61,000 bases of DNA. It comes from Symbiodinium natans. Its lineage: Eukaryota > Sar > Dinophyceae > Suessiales > Symbiodiniaceae. Position 1 is the first letter of the stretch. Each line of letters opens with the position of its first letter. The translations under genes and the position numbers were made by a program. The notes beneath the pieces are model-generated. The model did not search any database and was not told where the DNA came from. It worked only from the letters and a program-made list of their open reading frames with translations. Below, piece by piece: positions 1 to 11,119 of the stretch. The stretch covers positions 535,592 to 596,591 of the forward strand of contig CAJNDS010000258.1 in NCBI GenBank assembly GCA_905221605.1, written 5' to 3'.

Positions 1-171
1 TGGCCACGCATGCGATGCTGCGCAACGCTCCTCCCAGTTTGGGAAGAAGAAAGACTCCGCAAGCAAGCCGGCAGGATCCTCACAGCGCCCATAAAGCGGC
101 GCGAACTTCTCATCGGCTGGCGCGGCCTCGCAACACGCGCGACTGCCTAGATAATAGCTCTTTAGAGTTTG

Positions 172-325
172 TTTTCAGGGTTTAGGGTTTTGGGTTTATA
201 AAGGGTCTATAGGGTTCAGGGATAGGGTTTAGGGTTTTGAAGGTTTAGGGTTTAGGGTTTAGGGTTTCAAAGCAGCCGCGGTCACTGCCCCTTGCTTCTA
301 GGGTTTAGGGTTTGTAGGGTTTATG
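172..325 (+). repeat. Interstitial telomere-like TTTAGGG array
   Basis: Degenerate TTTAGGG units with variants such as TATAGGG, broken by about 30 bases of other sequence. TTTAGGG is the telomere repeat of plants and several algae, dinoflagellates included. The array is internal, so it is not a chromosome end. Confidence 0.85.
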
Positions 326-544
326 CTGGCCTCAACGTGCCCCAGCGGCTCCGGGTGATCGCCCCACTTTTGCCACGCTGCCCAGTCCGATTCCCCCGCC
401 TCCTCTCCCACCCACTCGTCATCAACCCAAGCGCCTCCGCCCGAAGCCAGCCACTCATTCTCCCACCCTTCCGGCCACTCCTCTCGCCCAGCATCTTCGC
501 GGGACAGGTCCTGGCGCAGTCCCTAAACCCTATAACCCGAAACC

Positions 545-735
<191 letters not shown>

Positions 736-865
736 ACAGACACTACACTACACGTAAGACACTACCTATATATTTTCTTGTCTTGGACGTGGGATATGTT
801 CTCAATTAAGGGGCTCGCGTTGCGCGTAATGGGTTCCCTCACTCGATCGATCAGCGTGTCAAATG

Positions 866-2816
866 TCAAGTCACGGCCTCCAGCGTGTGTTCCTCCATCT
901 GCTGAAGCAAAGCTGGCGCTTCAGCCATCCATTCCTCCTTGTCGATCCACCCCAACTGCTGCTCGGAAGTCATGCTTTGGAGCTTTTCCACAAGCTCGGG
1001 TCTCATGTCAAGGTACTGGCACATCCTCTCTGCGTGCCCTTCAAAAGCATCGTCCGACTCAGCGTCACGCTCGGTCGCTGTGGCACTTTCCTGCCAGAGC
1101 AACGCACCTCTGACAGCCTTCTAAAGCCACCACTTGGAGGGTCATGGGTACTTATAAGTGCCTATATACGGTTGTAACCATAGATACACTACTTATAACC
1201 CTAAACCTATAAGTACCCATGAACCTCCAAGTATGGGTTAACGGATCGACAGGCCTCAGCACTTCCCCAAGAGACCTGCCAACAAAACGGATACTGTAAC
1301 TGCACTCGACCAGCGCGGTCAATAGCTCTCGAGTCTGAGTCTCCTGCAACGTCCGCGTTGCGTGAGCTCCAACCCTCACCAGCACGTATATGTAGATACT
1401 TGGAGGTTCATGGGCACTTTTGACCACAATTGTACGTCTGCCTAAGACTACTTAGAGGACTTAGGGAGATAGGGGGCTTATCGTTGGGGTTATAAGTACC
1501 CTGAACCTCCAAGTATGCCTCTAGCGCACATAGAGAGGTGGACGGCAAACGTAGGGCCCCACCTTGTTCTCCATCACGGGATACATCATGCGCCTTACAA
1601 GATGGGCGTCAAAGGTGTACGTATACAATGGTTTGCTCGCCACCTGGGGGGATCTGGCCGCTCATTGTTCAAGAACTCCTCGGTTACACTCGGGAGTTCA
1701 ACTGTCACTATTAGTCACCTGCAAAACGCGACAACCGCTATAAATCGTTGAGGGCAAGTCATCCAGGTCTTCCTCCTTCCAAAAATCACAAGCCGCTAGT
1801 AAACGCACGGAAAAAACAATACTTGGAGGTTCACGGGTACGTATATCCAAAATTTTAAGTCTGCTTGTAGCCTACGTACTTGGGGGGCGCTTCTGAGTAC
1901 AGTTTTGGGGTTACAAGTACCCTGAACCTCCATGTATAGAAAGAAAGCGTACTGCCCTCGCCCAGGTCCTTCATGGGAAGCTGGCTGTCTTCAAAGCGCT
2001 CCTCGAGGCACGCTTGCCTGAAGGATCGTGTTTTTGATTAGTAAGTTTCCTTAAGGCCCGTGGATGCTGGGCCTGTCGGCTAACTTATCGAGCATGTCCT
2101 GGGCCACTGCCTGCGCCGCGAGAATTGTACACACCTACACACGTAAAGGACACACTGACCCTGCGGGCGCCTCCCCGTCATAAGCAAGAGTGTCTTCCAT
2201 GGAATCCATGGCAGTAGCTGATTTGATTTTCTGTCGGGCTTTGCAATTCTTTTTCATCCTATAACACAAGGCTACGATTCTAGATGCTTGGGTTTCCCTC
2301 CACTTCTGCACAGTCACACCAGGTATGACGGGGTAGTTCAAGTAGTATTTCCGCTCTAGGTGAATGATAGCCCGCTTTGCCACAGAAAACGTCACAAATC
2401 TGTCGCTCAAGGACTCTGCCCAGGCTAAACGACTGCGTATGTGCTTTGACCGCAAGGACCCGTGGGGGATGATATCACCGGTTAGCGCAACTCGCCTACC
2501 AGAGTCCTCAGCGAGAAATGACTCCCAGAGTTTGCTAGCTAGGAACACAACACGCTCGCTACGTTGCAGGGGCATGCTCGATCCAGCACTGAGCTGCAGG
2601 TTAACTCCATGCAATATATTGGGCTACGTACCACGCGCAGCTCTGAGTCAGGATGGCCACCGCTGTTTGCGGACTCCTCGACCTTGATCTGCTTCCTTCC
2701 TGCTGACGTACGATTTCAGGGAAGAGGGCGCTGCGCAGAAAAAGACATGTCGGCTGCACGCGCTTCCGGAAGGTGCCAGAGGAACCAGCCTGGTTGGTCC
2801 AATTAATGGACTCCAT
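866..2816 (-). CDS. Eight-exon hypothetical protein gene, introns carry inverted-repeat elements
   Basis: Hand-built model. Exons in transcription order: 2816-2683, 2588-2171, 2110-2073, 2017-1953, 1795-1719, 1643-1563, 1343-1276, 1109-866. They sum to 1125 nt, and every junction agrees in phase, giving 374 aa with ATG at 2816 and a stop at 866. Introns are 94, 60, 55, 157, 75, 219 and 166 nt. Two use GC donors (after 2171 and 2073); the rest are GT-AG. Most acceptors are AG followed by G. The 55 nt intron has a TACTAAT-like branch site. The protein is hydrophilic, with basic stretches near residues 80-180 and an acidic helical C-terminus (LVEKLQSMTSEQQLGWIDKE). I recognise no family. The three longest introns each contain one copy of the TACTTGGAGG inverted-repeat element; the short introns have none. 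The start could lie further upstream, and the donor at 2171 is the least certain site. Confidence 0.45.
1131..1233. mobile_element. Inverted-repeat element, family A copy 1
   Basis: A 103 bp element. The ends are inverted copies of about 25 bases built on YACTTGGAGGKTCATGGGTA followed by CTTATA. It lies inside the predicted 166 nt intron of the gene at 866-2816. There is no room for a transposase, so it would be non-autonomous (MITE- or introner-like). Confidence 0.75.
1397..1515. mobile_element. Inverted-repeat element, family A copy 2
   Basis: A 119 bp element with termini TACTTGGAGGTTCATGGG and the matching inverted end. TA at both edges could be a target duplication or part of the repeat. 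It sits in the predicted 219 nt intron of the surrounding gene. Confidence 0.8.
1820..1936. mobile_element. Inverted-repeat element, family A copy 3
   Basis: A 117 bp element with termini TACTTGGAGGTTCACGGGTA and an inverted partner with one change near the tip. Part of its interior resembles copy 2 (GGGGTTACAAGTACCC against GGGGTTATAAGTACCC). It lies in the predicted 157 nt intron. Confidence 0.78.
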
Positions 2817-3042
2817 TCTTGAATACTGAGTAATGAGAGCTCGTGAGTAAGGACAACACCATCATCGATCACTTGCTGAGGATGGCAGTGCTTGCTGCAG
2901 TCCTGCGTTGGACCGATGCCGGAAGACGCGGGAAAGGTGTATACTACACAATGGGCTTTGTCACGCCGAGCACTGCTTGCAGCAATCAAACTTGAGCGAT
3001 TCCTAGATATCTAGGGTTTAGGGGTTTTAACCATAAGGGAAT

Positions 3043-3402
3043 TTATTGGGGCCGCCCTTGACACAGCTTTGGATTTATTTGAGCGCGGTCCTGCGCCGGG
3101 CGTGAGCCAGCAGGAGCTTCAGTCAGCCATCTGATTCTGAAAAGGTCAGTCTGTGTTCCGGTGGTTTGTTTCTCTGTCGTCGGCTCTGTCTTGGGAGAAT
3201 GGGTCGCCTCTGTCTTGGGGCGCGTCGGCTCTGTCTTGGGAGATTCTGTCGGCTCTGTCTTGGGGCGCTTGGGGGACGACTCTGTCGGTTCGTTCTTGAT
3301 GGGCTTCGGGGAAGAAGTTCGCTTTGGGGCAGCGCCACGGACTGGCCAGTTCGACCGGCCAGACTTTCCGGACCTAGACGCCGGCTTTTTCAAAGCTGGC
3401 AT
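3043..3402 (-). CDS. Lys/Pro/Thr/Glu-repeat basic protein
   Basis: Open from ATG at 3402 to TAA at 3043, 119 aa. The N-terminal 30 residues are basic (MPALKKPASRSGKSGRS). Residues about 35-80 are degenerate repeats of P-K-T-E-P-T/S, made by an imperfect minisatellite (plus-strand core GGCTCTGTCTTGGG). Third positions are strongly G/C-rich. The composition suits a disordered nuclear or DNA-binding tail, but no domain is recognised. Just upstream of the ATG the sense strand reads TTTTGCTCAAG, close to the 3' end of the dinoflagellate spliced leader (TTTTGGCTCAAG); this could be a relict leader or chance. Upstream exons are possible. Confidence 0.45.
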   Translation of the reverse strand: MPALKKPASRSGKSGRSNWPVRGAAPKRTSSPKPIKNEPTESSPKRPKTEPTESPKTEPTRPKTEATHSPKTEPTTEKQTTGTQTDLFRIRWLTEAPAGSRPAQDRAQINPKLCQGRPQ

Positions 3403-3904
3403 GTTGGCCTTGAGCAAAACTGAATGGTTTAGCGAGGCCGGCAGTACAGAAGCAAATCCACAAAGCCCACCAAACCGCCAAAGGTCGATCTCGATAGCTG
3501 GCGGATTCGAATCGCAACACGTCGTGCCCGGGCTCTCGAGCTCGACTGCATGTGGGAGCGGTTTGCGTCTTTGGAAAAAGAAGGTCCCCTCTTGTGTCCT
3601 AAAGTCCTAAATATTCGTAAGCTCAAGTTTGTGTGTGTGTGTGTGTCACTTTGCTTAATTTTACTCCCGCCCCGCCCCCCCCCCCCCAACACACCTTGCC
3701 CTCTGCCGAATCATTGTTTCGATTGTTCTTTTTGTTGAAAAATCTTGCTTCCAACGAGCTTGATTGCAGGACCCCGAAATGAGACCGCAGGAAACAAAAA
3801 CCAGACTAGAAAATCAAGCAACACTGGCTTTCAAGCTCTCCTGCCAACATTCGTGGTTTAGGAAAAAGTATGAGTTACATTTTCGATCAATATATATAAG
3901 AAGC

Positions 3905-5065
3905 ACACTTATACGTGCGCGCGCGGATAATATGGATTAGAAGATCACAAACCTATAGAAAACAGGTATCGCACGCGCGTTCGCGTGCGCAAACGACAAA
4001 AACATGAAGTTTTAAATTGCACATAATTCTATACATATATGTATCGAGCGCGCGCGTGCAAGCCACGCGCGCGCGCGCGCGAGACAACGAGCGCGCGCGC
4101 GCGTGCATGCGCGCGCGCATGCATGCATGCATGCGCGCGCGCGCGGGGTCGCACTCGCGCGCGCGCGTGTGCATATATGAATAAATATATTTATATATTC
4201 TGAATTCATATTGCAAAAAACGCCTCACCGGAGCGCGCGCGCGCGTGTGTGCGCGCGCGCGGGGGCAATTTCGCGTATTATCATATTATTTAACGATTGT
4301 GAATATTTATATAAAGGCCTTGCGCGCGCCGCGTTCGAAAATTGACTTGCTTTTAAATTTCTTAGAAATACAGAACACTCGATCTGTCGATCTTCACACA
4401 CGTATATATTATAATTATGGACTCTATATAATTAATATATAATCGAAAAAAACATGCATACGCACGCGCGCGCGCGGGCGCACCGCGCGCGCGCGCACGC
4501 GCACGCGCGCGCGCGCACGCGCGCGCACGCACCGCGCGCGCGCGTGCGCGCGCGCGCGCGCGTGCGCATGTGCTGCATGTATTAAATAAATATATATACA
4601 CATATACATATATGTATATTCATTTACTTATGAGTATTTATTAATCTGCCTTAAGCAATATATATATATCTCTGTAATTTGTTTAATTGTGTATACAGTG
4701 TGTGCACGCGCGCGCGCGCACGCGCGCGCGCACGCGCGCGCGCGCAGGCATGTTCTTCAATTATGCATTATAATTATAGTTTAATTATAAATACATGTGT
4801 GAAGGAAGTCGACAGAGTGTTCTGTGCTTCTAAGAAAGAAATTTTTTGAATGTGGCGCGCAGAGCTTTAATAGAAATACATGAATAAGGAATGTATATAT
4901 TCATTTATTTGTTTGATTCAAAACTTTTAAGCGCCCACGCGGTTTTGAGCGCGCGCGCGCGCGTGCGCGCGCGCGCGCCTCAGACCGCGCGCGCGCGGGC
5001 GCGCGCGCGCGCGCGCGCGCCTGAAATATCGCGCGCGCGCGCGCGCGCGCCTGAAACGCGCGCGC
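3905..5065. repeat. Cluster of alternating CG tracts in AT-rich DNA
   Basis: At least six tracts of (CG)n, 20-100 bases each (about 3917-3928, 4046-4165, 4232-4262, 4465-4564, 4706-4746, 4948-5067), separated by AT-rich spacers with (TA)n. A GT run and a poly-C run precede it at 3630-3690. All ORFs here are Arg/Ala-alternating artefacts of the repeat. No gene is seen in 3.5-5.3 kb. Confidence 0.9.
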
Positions 5066-5594
5066 GAATCTACAAGGATTTTCAGTTGGGGAGGCCGCTG
5101 TTGTGCAAATAGCAACTATCGTACATAATTTAGATATTTAGATATTTATAGATCTTCTCACATCACCCCGTGTATGTATATATATATATACGCAATACAT
5201 TTGCATGAGCAGTGCAGCGTTGGCGGTTTTCTTTCACAAGCATACACAGGCAATAAAAACATTTCATCATGCTTCGATCCACAGTACTTTCTGCACTTTG
5301 AATATGTGCCTAGTTGTGTGATTTTCTAAACGAGAAGAAAACGAGCCGTGTTGGCCCAGGGCAACACGGCACGAGGCCGGATGCCGACACGCGGGCGGTT
5401 CCGAAAGCGGGCGGACACACGTGGCCGGTTAGCTCGTCCTGGTCAACCCGGCGCAAGTCCACAGAAGAGGTTGGGGTGGGCTTCAGGGGGTCAGGGAAAG
5501 GTGGGGGGGGGGGGGGGGTTAGAGGGGTCAATCTCAAAATCCCAAACGCACAGCCCAGAGCCCTCTTATGCGCATTTCTTGAAGGGGTTTATAG

Positions 5595-5936
5595 GTTTGT
5601 GGGGTTTGTAGGGTTTATAGGGGCAGGGCTTTATAGGGTTTATAGGGTTCTCCAGACCTGAAACACCGCAATCCCTCGAAGCTCAGAAACCCCTAAACCC
5701 TAAAACCCTAAACCCTAAAACCCTAAACCCTAAACCCTAAACCCTCGAAGCCCAGAAACCGAACATCTTGCGGGCTGGTTGCCAGCAGGTCCTCGGTGCT
5801 CGATCGGCCGGACTTAGCCTCGGTTCCCAATAACAATCCCCCGGAAGCCTCAAGAAGAGCGCCCTTGTGCCCTTTAGGGTTTAGGGTTTAGGGTTTAGGG
5901 TTTAGGGTTCAGGGTTCAGGGTTTATGGCATTTCAG
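5595..5936. repeat. Convergent telomere-like arrays
   Basis: Degenerate TTTATAGGG units at 5595-5650 and CCCTAAA units at 5692-5745, then about 130 bases of unique sequence, then TTTAGGG units at 5875-5935. The CCCTAAA / TTTAGGG pairing around a short unique segment recurs in the window. Confidence 0.8.
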
Positions 5937-6300
5937 GCCCTGAAACTAGCTGACCTTTAACAGGCATGCTTAGTGGACTTAGGTCCGATTCTGACCTTTC
6001 GAGGACCCAACCACAGTACAATCAAGGACCAAGATTTTGGGGGGTGCAAGGGCCACAAGTGAGTTGGCTCCGGATGCTTTTTGAGCTTCCTGCTAAAACA
6101 GAACCTGAGCAACTGCATGTTGCATTACGCTGGAGGCCAGAAGCGCTAACGTAAACATGGGCTACAGGAATCCTTGGGCTGCAGCGCTGTTTCCAAATTT
6201 CTTTTGGGGGGGGGGCCCTTGGGTGCACCAGTGGATCTGCTGGCCCTTTTTGCAGTCCAAGCAGTTTCAGCAGTCATTACTGCATCTTGACCAGCAACTT

Positions 6301-6398
6301 CCCTCAACTTCCCTAAACTTCCCTCAACTTCCCTCAACTTCCCTCAACTTCCCTCAACTTCCCTCAACTTCCCTCAACTTCCCTCAACTTCCCTCAAC
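6301..6398 (+). repeat. Decamer minisatellite CCCTCAACTT
   Basis: Ten near-perfect head-to-tail copies of CCCTCAACTT; one unit reads CCCTAAACTT. The period of 10 is not a multiple of 3, so it would shift a reading frame at each unit. Confidence 0.95.
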
Positions 6399-7904
6399 CC
6401 TCCGTGCGCGGAATGCTCTGGTGCTCCGGCGGAAGGCATGGCAGCCAGCAAGCCGCTGCATACCACTCTACCGGACCCAGCCACGCAGATATGCAGCTTG
6501 CTGCGCTGGTTTTGGTAGCTACTGCTCGGTTGACCGTAAAAAAAGTCATCGTGAATTTGTTGGTACGTTGACAGTTTCTCAGGGGTATGCTGAGCTTTAG
6601 CCTCTTGAGGCCTTAAGAACTCTTGAGGCAGTGAAGTGCTGTGGGAAATGGAGAACGGAATTCTGCGCAGGTTGTGGGCACTAGAAAGCTTAATCACGAA
6701 TAAGGCTCGCATTCAGTAAGTCCTGGGGCAGGGGCCGTGTGAGCATTTAATTCTTGCACAAATTGAGCCCTGGATTCGCGGCACAACTGGCAAATCCCAC
6801 ACAAGGCGCACACCCACACGACACGCCAATGGGCCAACACACCACTCGCTCGCTCCAACCTTTTGGTAAGTTGGCCGCGCACACACACACACCACAGATT
6901 ACATACTCTCCTCCCCTATAGTGCCGGTCTCGCGTGATAGCAGCTCTCAAGGCTACAGCGTTGAGTTCTTCCTCAAGAGCCTCTACTCCCAGGGATCCTA
7001 GTTCTCTGATGCCCATGACATGTGACATTGTCTCTTCCTTTACCGAAGCAATCCCACAGCTGCGGTCTCCAGAAAACCCTTTTCGTCATCGCGGCTTCTG
7101 CTTTGGGTTCGAAGATGCTGCTCACGTTTGTGAGGAGCTTCGTATAGCCGTTGGACGTCGAGTCTTCGAGATTCCGTCCAAGGAAAACACGCCAAGAGTT
7201 GTGTGCGAATGGATTCATCATCCGAACCCGAAATGCTCACCGTCAATCTTTGCAGACTTTCCTGCAACCGTTTCCTTGGACTCCTATAGGGGTTCCGGCG
7301 CAAGCACGCCCTGAGCCGTCCCTAGGCCGACTTTTCACAAGCTGCTACCTAACACCAAAAAAAGGGCCCAGAGGGAGGCTGGGAAAGCGCCGACTTTGTG
7401 AAGACCTCCGGCTCCGCCGGAGGCATCTCGTGGGAAGCGCCCGTCGAGGGAGCCGACAGGGGGGCTGGCGAGGGCAGGCGTATTCGGCGTATTCACCATC
7501 TTCAACGGGCTTCTGATGCACAATGAAACCTCGACCTCACTCACAATGGGACCTCCAAATCTGCGCCCATGGAGGCAATTGAACGCAAACCTTCACCCCT
7601 ACTCCGAGATATCCTTATAATGACATGACCTTCTGCTCCCCGCCATTTTTCAGGGGGCTGTTGGTAGCGGGTGTGCTAGCTAGGATTGAGCTTAGAGGTT
7701 GTGGAGGCTGTGCACTCCCACCAGCAGTGTAACGCCATGAGGGCACCCTCTTCTCGGGCCACACACACAAAGAATTGGCCTCAAATTAGAGAGAGCCTAC
7801 ACAGACGGTGTCCCCACAACCCGAATCCCCTGAGGTTCTCGAACTTCGGAACTCTCCTTCTGCAGGCCGCATGTCAGTCAAGAGCTCCTGTAAACTCGAA
7901 ACCC

Positions 7905-8135
7905 TGATTCCTAAGGCCCTAAACCCTAAACCCTAAGGCCCGAAACCCTAAATCCAGTGCTTTCTTGCACGCAATTTTGAGACACCGCCTGCAATCGAAG
8001 AACCCCTGCTGGATGCAGGTCTTGAGGCCACGGGCTGGTTGTTGGCAGAGAACACTTCTTTGTGGGGCTTCATTAGGGAGGGTAGGGTTTAGGGTTTAGG
8101 GTTCAGGGTTTAGGGTTTAGGGTTTAGGGTTTAGG
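7905..8135. repeat. Convergent telomere-like arrays
   Basis: CCCTAAA units at about 7915-7955 and TTTAGGG units at 8086-8134 enclose roughly 130 bases of unique sequence. Confidence 0.8.
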
Positions 8136-8391
8136 GGATCTTCTGGCCCGACCGAGCCTCCGTGCTATCTTCTTGCACGGTCTAGGGCTCTAAGTCGCAG
8201 GAATTTTTGCTCTTGCAAAACTTGCAGCGCTCATGCAGTAGGTGGAGATTCTCAAGTGGACATGAACCATATACTGACTCCGATCGTCAACTTACATCTT
8301 TCAGTACCTTGCAGGAGCCCTTCAAGGCCTTCCAAGCACTCCAAACTGAATCCCACAGTGACCTACAGAGCCTGTCGGACACCCGTATATC

Positions 8392-9004
8392 TAAGCCCTA
8401 AACCCTAAACCCCAAACCCTAAACCCTAAACCCTACACCCTACACCCTAAACTAAACCTAAACCTAAACCCTAAACCCTGGAAAAAGAGGGCTTGGGGAG
8501 CTCAGGGGCCAAGGTTCCGATTCCCCACCAAAAAGCGGGGGGGGAAAGCGTCTCGCTTCTTTCAGGGAGCGCTCCCCCGTCTCATTTTCGAAATATTCCA
8601 TATGGGCCTTTTCAGCTGCAGGTGCTCTCACTGGGCGCAGAGAGGAACAAAAAGCAGCGCTTTTTTGGGGAATGCCGAGGACTCATATTTCTGCGCAAAA
8701 AGCTGCAGTGGAACCGCAAGCTCGGGACAAGACATGGAAAGCATCTACGCCAGAACAGGCTTTGAAAACAGGCAGGGCTTCTGGCGTTGCGTGAAGGCAG
8801 CGAAAAGGACCCGATCCTGTATGATTCAGACAGTGCTATGCAGCGTCATCTCGCAGAATTTCAGAGGCGTCCTGGCAAAGGCGGGGTTCTGTAGGATGGG
8901 CCCTGCAGGCCCTAGAGAGGTTTCAATCAATATTCCGCTCTGAGACGCTCTAGTTTAGGGTTTAGGGTTTAGGGTTTAGGGTTTAGGGTTTAGGGTTTAG
9001 GGTC
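8392..9004. repeat. Convergent telomere-like arrays
   Basis: CCCTAAA units with variants (CCCTACA, CCTAAA) at 8395-8480 and seven TTTAGGG units at 8953-9003. The enclosed 470 bases hold only weak open frames. Confidence 0.8.
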
Positions 9005-9834
9005 TACATCTCCCGGATCAACTTGTGTTTGTTTGACTGCCGGGTTTCTGCGATGGAAGGGGAGGAGAGGCGAGGGTCATCTTCTCATCAAAAAAGGCCT
9101 TCGAGCGCATGTACAAGGGTGTTGATACCCGGCACAAAACTGCCTGAGTATCTCCAACCCTTTATACTAGCTATTCCGTCTCTCCAGCACAACCCCGAGC
9201 GACACTACCTCCCGCCCCCAAGAAGAAGACCAAATCATCACCCAAGCGAAAGCCGGCGCGCCTGAGATGACGGCTGTGCGAATGCGCGCGGTGGGCAGTG
9301 GTGGGAGCCTTGGCTTGGTCACCAGAAAAGCCAAAAGAAGTGAGAGAGTGAGCGTGGTAGGCTTCAGGGTTCAGGGAATCACTAGCATTCCTTTATGGCT
9401 TTCTATACCCTCAACCCGGACTCAACCCCCAAAATTCCGATTCAGCCTGTGGAAGGTGAGTGAGTCTACGAACCGACTGGGCAAGTTGCATGTCAGCGTA
9501 CGCGGACAGGATGCTTGATGAATGGGGGTTACTTGTTTGATGGGGGCAGGGGAACGCCCATCATTCAGGTATCATTTCTCGGAAGCAGGGCCTGAACAGG
9601 ACCGGAGGTCATGTAGGCGCGGGGCAGGAACCACAAGCCATCCTCTTGCTGTGCTGTTAGAAGGTGTCCAGCTGCAAGGTTTAGTGCTTAGGGGCTTAGG
9701 GTTTAGGGTCTCAATTCCAGCCGAAACCTTGCACCCACTGTGATCCCATTTCGGTGCCAAGGCACTCTTGCCAGCCGCCTTCGATGGAGTAGAATTCCAC
9801 GCTGGAACTCGCCTCGCAGGCCCAGGAGTTGACG

Positions 9835-9945
9835 GTTAAGGGTTTAGGAAGTTTGGGGTTTAGGGGGTTTGGGGTTTGGGGTTTAGGGTTTAGGGTTTCG
9901 GGTTTGGGGTTTCGGGTTTCGGGTTTAGGGTTCAAGGTTTAGGAC
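9835..9945 (+). repeat. Degenerate telomere-like array
   Basis: TTTAGGG mixed with TTTGGGG, TTTCGGG and GTTTAGG units. A short run of the same type precedes it at 9680-9710. Confidence 0.85.
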
Positions 9946-11119
9946 CAGCGGGAACTTGGCACAGGTGTCTCTCTTTGTTCTGCGCGTCTCAAATCGCTTC
10001 ACCTTAACAAGAAACACTTTGCCTTTAGAGCCCAATACTGAGCCTGCTTGACAGTTCGCTACACAGTTCAAGGCCTCGGGGGGATGAAGTTAGGGGCTGA
10101 GGGCCGGTGTGAGGGGTTCCAACCCTCACCTAATTTTCAAGCTTTCCGGACGAAGTTTTCATGGAGTTTCGGAAAGGCCAGGAGACCACAGGGAGACCAC
10201 GGAGTCTAGCATCTGCATTGTCTTGATTTTTTGTTTTGGGGGGAGGGAGGGGGGGGTGTCGGGTTACGATTCTGTTTTTCTCTGTGCGTCTTCTCTTCTC
10301 ATGTCTTCTCTGCCTGTCTCTGACCCTCTCTTTATTTCGCGGGGCATGGCGGGCAAGCCGCCTGTGCTGTGTGCGCCCCTGGTTTATGGCAAACAGAGTT
10401 CGGCGATTCGACCTTGAGTACCGGGTACGCTGTGCTGTGAGTCCGTCCGGTAGCTACCTGCACCCAAACGATCAAACAAGCCACCACAAGGTTCACTACA
10501 ACAACCTTTGCACAGCATGCTCCATCCGGACCCCTTTGATCTTGTCTTGTCATTTCAACTAAATTTCAACCTTCTTAAGACCTTGGGCTTTGGGGATTGC
10601 GCGCCTGCGACGTGATGCTCTTGCCACCCACGACCACAGCGCCGTCCTGCATCGCAGGCTTGTTTTTTGTCTTTAGGGGGGGGGGGGGGGGAGTGGGGTG
10701 GGGCTCGCTTCAAAACTTAATAACAAGGCTCAACAGGAGAGGCCAAGCCTCGGTCGGCAGCGACGTTAGTGAAAATCTTACTCGTCAAAGTATCAGCCCT
10801 TCTCCCCTGAGCACTGTTCTCCAGGCTTCGAGCTCTGTCTTGCTTTGCGTCGCGCAAGCCTTGTGTTAAGGCCGCATGGCGCCGGGACGGCAGTGAAACC
10901 GCAAATGTGACCCAACAACCTCGCCCTACCAGGCCCCTGAAGCTTGAAGCCCGAAAGCAGCGTTAGCTGTTCATGCTTTTTTTATGGCTCAACGGGGGTG
11001 AAGCGACCTAGCGTCCCCCTAATTGGGCACATCGGAAGCCCCCACAGAAGCTGCAGCTGCTTTGGCCAGCTTCACCTCAGACCAAGCCCAGCAGTCTCGC
11101 AGGACTCGCCTCGGGCATG

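Larger units (their letters stand above)
5940..11110. other. Region without a supported gene
   Basis: Several open frames of 80-126 codons occur (for example plus 6934-7314), but none shows a family motif or a convincing splice pattern. Notable content is the decamer array at 6301-6398, telomere-like arrays near 7.9-10 kb, and G runs at 8540 and 10678-10691. Confidence 0.5.

Noticed and set aside
4046-5115. Arg/Ala-alternating ORFs on both strands
   Set aside because: Direct translations of (CG)n tracts.
6934-7314. 126-codon plus-strand ORF as a gene
   Set aside because: No motif, no splice support, and an equally open minus-strand frame overlaps it; ORFs of this length are expected by chance.
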